Origin: Pseudomonadota bacterium
GTDB lineage: Bacteria; Pseudomonadota; Alphaproteobacteria; Rhizobiales; Rhizobiaceae
Length of the DNA stretch: 25,564 bases
Reading direction: 5' to 3'
NCBI GenBank assembly: GCA_023419535.1
Contig: JAEZXX010000005.1
Location: 1-25,564 of the forward strand
Below the pieces are notes generated by a model. It searched no databases. It saw only the letters and a program-made list of their open reading frames with translations, and was not told the origin of the DNA. Numbering within the stretch: the stretch's first letter is position 1; each line of letters starts with the position of its first letter. Shown here in pieces: positions 22,324-25,564 of the stretch. The position numbers and the translations under genes are program-made.

Positions 22324-24005
22324 GCCGCCTCTCCCACAGGCTCGCCGGCGGAGGCGACATAGGCCTGGAAGTCGGTCTTGAAGGGTTCGAGCCCGGCGCG
22401 GCGCACCGTGTCGATCAAGGTCTCGTCGCCCTGCTTCTCGCGCTGATAGGTCGCAACGATCGCCTCGACCGCACCGGTCACCTGATCGGCGTCGATGCCG
22501 GGGCCGAGCCGCTCGCCGAGCGCCGCGTTCTCAGTCGCGTCGCCGCCGAGCGTGATCTGGTAGTTCTCGCGGCCGCCCTTCTCGAGGCCGAGGATCCCGA
22601 TATGGCCGACATGGTGGTGGCCGCAGGCGTTGATGCAGCCCGAGATCTTGATCTGCAGCGGGCCGATCTCGCGCTGGCGGGGGGCCAGCTTCACCGAGAT
22701 GTCCTGCGCGATGCCGATCGAGCGGGCGGTCGCCAGCGCACAATAGTCGAGGCCGGGGCAGGCGATGATGTCGGTGACGAGCCCGGCATTGGGCGTCGCG
22801 AGCCCCGCCGCCTTCAGCGCCGCGAAGACCGCCGGAACGTCGTCCTGGCGCACATGCGGCAAGACGAGATTCTGGACGTGGGTGACCCGGAACTCGTCGA
22901 AGGAATGGCGTTCCGCAATCTCGGCGAAGGCGCGCATCTGGTCGGCGCTCATGTCGCCCGGCACCTCGCCGATGCCCTTCAGCGAGACCGTCAGCGCGAT
23001 GTAGCCGGGCTGGCGATGCGGGAATCCGTTCTGCTCGACGAAGGCGTCGAGCTCGGGATCGGCCGCCCGCGCGCTCGCCAGCGTCTGCGACTGGGCGGGC
23101 AGCGTCTCGTAGGCGGGCGCGGCGAAATAGGCCGCGATGCGCTCCACCTCCTCCTCCGGCGCGTTCACCGTCGGCCCGTCGAGCTTGGCATACTCCTCCT
23201 CGACGCGGGCGCGGAACTCCTCCGTGCCGATCTCGTGGACGAGGATCTTCACGCGCGCCTTGAACTTGTTGTCGCGACGCCCTTCCGAATTGTAGACGCG
23301 CATGACGGCTTCGAGATAGGCGAGAAGCTCGTCCTTCGGCAGGAAGTCGCGGATCACCTTGCCGACGAAGGGCGTGCGCCCGAGCCCGCCGCCGACGATC
23401 ACCTCGTAGCCGATCTCGCCCGTCTCGTCGTGCCGCAGGATGCGCAGGCCGATGTCGTGGACCTTGACGGCCGCGCGGTCGTGCTCCGCTCCCGTCACGG
23501 CGATCTTGAACTTGCGCGGCAGCCAGGAGAACTCCGGATGCAGGCTCGACCACTGCCGGATCAGCTCGGCGGTCGGGCGCGGGTCCTCGATCTCGTCGGC
23601 GGCCACCCCGGCGAAATGGTCGGCGGTGACGTTGCGGATGCAGTTGCCGCTCGTCTGGATGCAGTGCATCTCGACATCGGCGAGAAGGCCGAGGATCTCG
23701 GGCACGTCCTTCAGCTTCGGCCAGTTGAACTGGAGATTCTGGCGCGTGGTGAAGTGGCCGTAGCCCTTGTCGTAGGTTTCGGCGATGCGGGCGAGCTGGC
23801 GCAGCTGCTTCGAATTCAGCGTGCCGTAGGGCACGGCGATCCGCAGCATGTAGGCGTGGAGCTGGAGATAGAGCCCGTTCTTCAGGCGCAGCGGCTTGAA
23901 TTCGTCGTCCGAGAGCGAGCCGTCGAGGCGCCGCGCCACCTGGTCGGCGAACTGCGCCACGCGCTCGCGCACGAAGCGCTCGTCGAACTCGTCGTACCGG
24001 TACAT
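22320..24005 (-). CDS. cysI: Assimilatory sulfite reductase (siroheme, 4Fe-4S; nitrite/sulfite reductase family)
   Basis: This enzyme reduces sulfite to sulfide with six electrons during cysteine synthesis. The 561-residue protein has two ferredoxin-like half domains (RIAVPYGTLNSKQLRQLA and FTTRQNLQF in the first; a related repeat in the second). The siroheme/4Fe-4S ligands are complete: Cys416 and Cys422 (CPGLDYC), and Cys457 and Cys461 (CINAC). ATG at 24005 has GAGG 5 bases upstream. Neighbours DUF2849 (35 bases upstream) and DUF934 (overlapping downstream) support sulfite rather than nitrite as substrate, although the two families are close. Electrons probably come from a ferredoxin or flavoprotein encoded elsewhere, as no cysJ is present. 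Siroheme synthase (cysG) and cysH, which often join this unit, are not in the window. Confidence 0.93.
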   Translation of the reverse strand: MYRYDEFDERFVRERVAQFADQVARRLDGSLSDDEFKPLRLKNGLYLQLHAYMLRIAVPYGTLNSKQLRQLARIAETYDKGYGHFTTRQNLQFNWPKLKDVPEILGLLADVEMHCIQTSGNCIRNVTADHFAGVAADEIEDPRPTAELIRQWSSLHPEFSWLPRKFKIAVTGAEHDRAAVKVHDIGLRILRHDETGEIGYEVIVGGGLGRTPFVGKVIRDFLPKDELLAYLEAVMRVYNSEGRRDNKFKARVKILVHEIGTEEFRARVEEEYAKLDGPTVNAPEEEVERIAAYFAAPAYETLPAQSQTLASARAADPELDAFVEQNGFPHRQPGYIALTVSLKGIGEVPGDMSADQMRAFAEIAERHSFDEFRVTHVQNLVLPHVRQDDVPAVFAALKAAGLATPNAGLVTDIIACPGLDYCALATARSIGIAQDISVKLAPRQREIGPLQIKISGCINACGHHHVGHIGILGLEKGGRENYQITLGGDATENAALGERLGPGIDADQVTGAVEAIVATYQREKQGDETLIDTVRRAGLEPFKTDFQAYVASAGEPVGEAA

Positions 24006-24040
24006 TCCGTCCTCGCTTCGCGGAGCCCGAGGGCCGCCCG

Positions 24041-24376
24041 CTAGAATTCCGCCTGCTTGCCCATCTCGGGGTGGATCGTCGGGCCCTTCAGCCGGATCGC
24101 CTCGCGAAAATGCCTGGCCCGCGCGCGACCCTCGTCGTCCAGCGCGACCTCGACCAAATAGGGATCGACGATGCGGTTGGCCTTGAAGTCGGCCTGCGCC
24201 TGCGCCTCGAAGCGCGTCGCCGTGCCGTCGTCCGCCGCGACGAGCGCGCCGGCGGGATCGGGCGTCCAGCCGGCTTCACCGAGGAAGACGACCTCGCCGC
24301 CGAGAAGATCGTTGGCGGTCATGATGACCGGCAGCTTCGGGCCCTTGCCGCGCGCCGCCATCTTGGATTCGGCCAT
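24041..24376 (-). CDS. DUF2849 protein of the sulfite reductase operon
   Basis: This is a 111-residue protein of the DUF2849 family, which in alphaproteobacteria precedes cysI. The core reads PVIMTANDLLGGEVVFLGEAGW, then a later ANRIVDPYLVEVALDDEG and RHFREAIRLKGPTIHPE. The ATG at 24376 follows GTGCG; a longer in-frame reading up to 24514 would add Arg-rich sequence with no family support. It is the first gene of a three-gene unit with cysI 35 bases downstream. No cysteines that could bind a cluster are seen, so it is probably an accessory protein; its function is unknown. Confidence 0.85.
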   Translation of the reverse strand: MAESKMAARGKGPKLPVIMTANDLLGGEVVFLGEAGWTPDPAGALVAADDGTATRFEAQAQADFKANRIVDPYLVEVALDDEGRARARHFREAIRLKGPTIHPEMGKQAEF

Positions 24377-24536
24377 CGCACCGTCACTCTCGCGAAGGGT
24401 CGGCCATCCGCCCACCCGTTTCGAAGCGTTCCAGATACGGCAAAGGAGGACGCAACGCTGCGAAATATTTTCCAATCGACGGCGGCGAATCGAACGAACT
24501 TTGCGCAGCGTCAAGGGAGGCGTGGGAGCGCACGTC

Positions 24537-25157
24537 TCAGAGCGCGCGGTCCGCGACCGGGCGGGAGGCCGTCGCGTGGTCCGTCAGGAGGACGTCGCGG
24601 ATCTTCCGCACGGCCGCCTCCGGCTCCGTCCCGTAGGGGATGAGACCTGCGAGCCGCCCATTGGCGCCGATCAGGTAGATCGAGGTCATGTGGCGCATCG
24701 AATAGTCCTCGCCCTCGCCCCGCTGCTCGGCGGTGACGAGCCAGGCGTCGGTCACCTTGCGCATCTCCTCCTCGGCGCCCGTCACCCCGACGATCCGCGG
24801 CGAGAAGGCCGAGACATAGGGGCCCATCACCTCGGGCGTGTCGCGCTTGGGGTCGACGGTGAAGAAGAAGGCCTGCAGCCGGTCCGCGTCTTCGCCCAGG
24901 AGGTCCAGCCATTGCGTCATGTCGACGAGCGTCGTCGGGCAGACCTCGGGGCAGTGCGTATAGCCGAAATAGAGGAGCGAGGGCTTTCCCCGGAAGGCGG
25001 TCTGGTCGATCGCCTCCCCGCGCGTCGTCGTCAGCTCGAAGGGCGCGGTCGACGAGCCCTGCGGGCGCGAGACGGCGGTGTAGCCGAGAACGCCGACCAT
25101 CAGCGCGACGAGCACCGTCAGGCCGCCGATGGCGAGAACCGTGTCGACCCGTTTCAT
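24537..25157 (-). CDS. SCO1/SenC-type copper chaperone and thiol protein
   Basis: This encodes a 206-residue membrane-anchored protein that helps assemble the CuA centre of cytochrome c oxidase. One amino-terminal hydrophobic segment (about 8-28) anchors it to the inner membrane facing the periplasm. The thioredoxin-like fold carries the copper ligands Cys69 and Cys73 (HCPEVCPTT) and His156 (SMRHMTSIYLI), so metal binding is complete. ATG at 25157 has AGGAAGAGG upstream. The gene lies 63 bases after the PCuAC gene, and the two probably form one unit: PCuAC carries Cu(I), and SCO reduces the oxidase cysteines or delivers copper. Confidence 0.95.
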   Translation of the reverse strand: MKRVDTVLAIGGLTVLVALMVGVLGYTAVSRPQGSSTAPFELTTTRGEAIDQTAFRGKPSLLYFGYTHCPEVCPTTLVDMTQWLDLLGEDADRLQAFFFTVDPKRDTPEVMGPYVSAFSPRIVGVTGAEEEMRKVTDAWLVTAEQRGEGEDYSMRHMTSIYLIGANGRLAGLIPYGTEPEAAVRKIRDVLLTDHATASRPVADRAL

Positions 25158-25220
25158 CGTCCTCTTCCTTTCCTCTCGTCTTTCAACTCAGGCAGCGCGC
25201 GGAATGATCCCGCGAGGGCG

Positions 25221-25564
25221 TCAGTGTCCCGAATGGGCGCCGTGTCCCGAACCGTGCGCCTGTCCCTCCCCGGGCGTCTGCGCACCGGCGGCCGGTTCCC
25301 GCGCTCCGATCGAGCCGACCGCCAGGTCGATCTCGACCTCGCCGGCGCGTTCGAAGAGAAGCGTCACGGGCACGCTCTCGCCCTCGACCAGCGGCTCCTC
25401 GAGGCCGACGAGCATCAGATGGTAGCTGCCGGGCCTAAGGCTCGCCGTCCCGCCCGCCGGGATCTCGAGACCCTCGACGACGGGCTCCATCTCCATCACG
25501 CCGTCGGTGATCGACATGGAGTGGAGTTCGGCCTCGGGGGCGCGGGCGGGGGGCGCCCCCCCGC
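25221..25564 (-). CDS. PCuAC periplasmic copper chaperone (partial, N-terminus missing)
   Basis: This is the carboxy part of a periplasmic Cu(I)-binding protein; the gene starts beyond the right edge. The copper motif is complete in what is seen: His-Ser-Met (AELHSM), later Met-Glu-Met (GVMEMEPV) and His-Leu-Met (SYHLMLVGL), the H(M)x10Mx21HxM ligand pattern of the PCuAC family. An apparent internal ATG at 25517 lies inside this motif and is not the true start. The carboxy tail (last about 20 residues) has repeated His-Gly/Ser units with five histidines, which could bind additional copper. Its partner SCO1-like gene follows 63 bases downstream. Confidence 0.9.
   Translation of the reverse strand, partial: GGAPPARAPEAELHSMSITDGVMEMEPVVEGLEIPAGGTASLRPGSYHLMLVGLEEPLVEGESVPVTLLFERAGEVEIDLAVGSIGAREPAAGAQTPGEGQAHGSGHGAHSGH

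Noticed and set aside
22320..24005. Assimilatory nitrite reductase
   Set aside because: The family is shared, but DUF2849 and DUF934 neighbours and absence of nitrate genes favour sulfite reductase.
22056..24044. 662-aa plus-strand ORF opposite cysI and DUF934
   Set aside because: It is an Arg/Asp/His-rich shadow; the opposite strand encodes complete cysI with all cluster cysteines.

Overview
This window is GC-rich chromosomal DNA from an alphaproteobacterium, most likely of the order Hyphomicrobiales (Rhizobiales). The evidence is an ftsK-lolA pair next to glnK-amtB, tesB and a UbiH-type hydroxylase, a complete PhyR-NepR-EcfG general stress response locus, a Brucella/Sinorhizobium-type hydroxyproline 2-epimerase, and an alphaproteobacterial cysI set with DUF2849 and DUF934. 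Aurantimonadaceae-like bacteria are a possibility, but this cannot be fixed without a search. No insertion sequence, prophage, CRISPR array, tRNA or rRNA was seen. Gene density is high and the very long antisense ORFs are shadows caused by high GC.

Layout. 1-766: amino-terminal part of a Tat-exported polyamine-type ABC substrate-binding protein, which runs off the left edge. 1019-5004: lolA and ftsK, leftward; a perfect CtrA-type box with a -10-like hexamer lies upstream of ftsK. 5236-5547: a small GNAT-like protein, ending at a bidirectional terminator with a 20-bp perfect stem. 5632-9173: a leftward nitrogen operon, glnK1-amtB1-glnK2-amtB2, preceded by a textbook sigma-54 promoter (-24/-12). 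9388-11640: divergent tesB and a UbiH/Coq6-family FAD hydroxylase. 11672-14861: the general stress response core, with a soluble PAS-HWE histidine kinase and phyR leftward, and nepR-ecfG rightward with a 4-bp overlap. The kinase has its own perfect EcfG-type promoter, which suggests positive feedback. 14973-16496: four small genes downstream of ecfG (DUF883/YqjD-like, YqjE-like, a one-pass membrane protein, a small acidic protein); the first has a near-consensus EcfG-type promoter. 16711-18267: guaA.

18296-21803: a probable hydroxyproline/D-proline trio. An Ldh_2-family reductase (candidate delta1-pyrroline-2-carboxylate reductase) is divergent from a FAD D-amino-acid dehydrogenase and a 4-hydroxyproline 2-epimerase that keeps both catalytic cysteines. 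21808-24376: a leftward assimilatory sulfite reductase unit (DUF2849, cysI, DUF934) lacking adjacent cysG and cysH. 24537-25564: a copper delivery unit, a PCuAC chaperone (truncated by the right edge) followed by a SCO1/SenC protein.

Taken together this is core and near-core chromosome. Three global regulatory inputs can be read directly from promoter sequence: CtrA (cell cycle) at ftsK, sigma-54/NtrC (nitrogen) at glnK1, and EcfG (general stress) at the HWE kinase and probably at the downstream membrane-protein genes. The least characterised material is the four-gene tail between ecfG and guaA.
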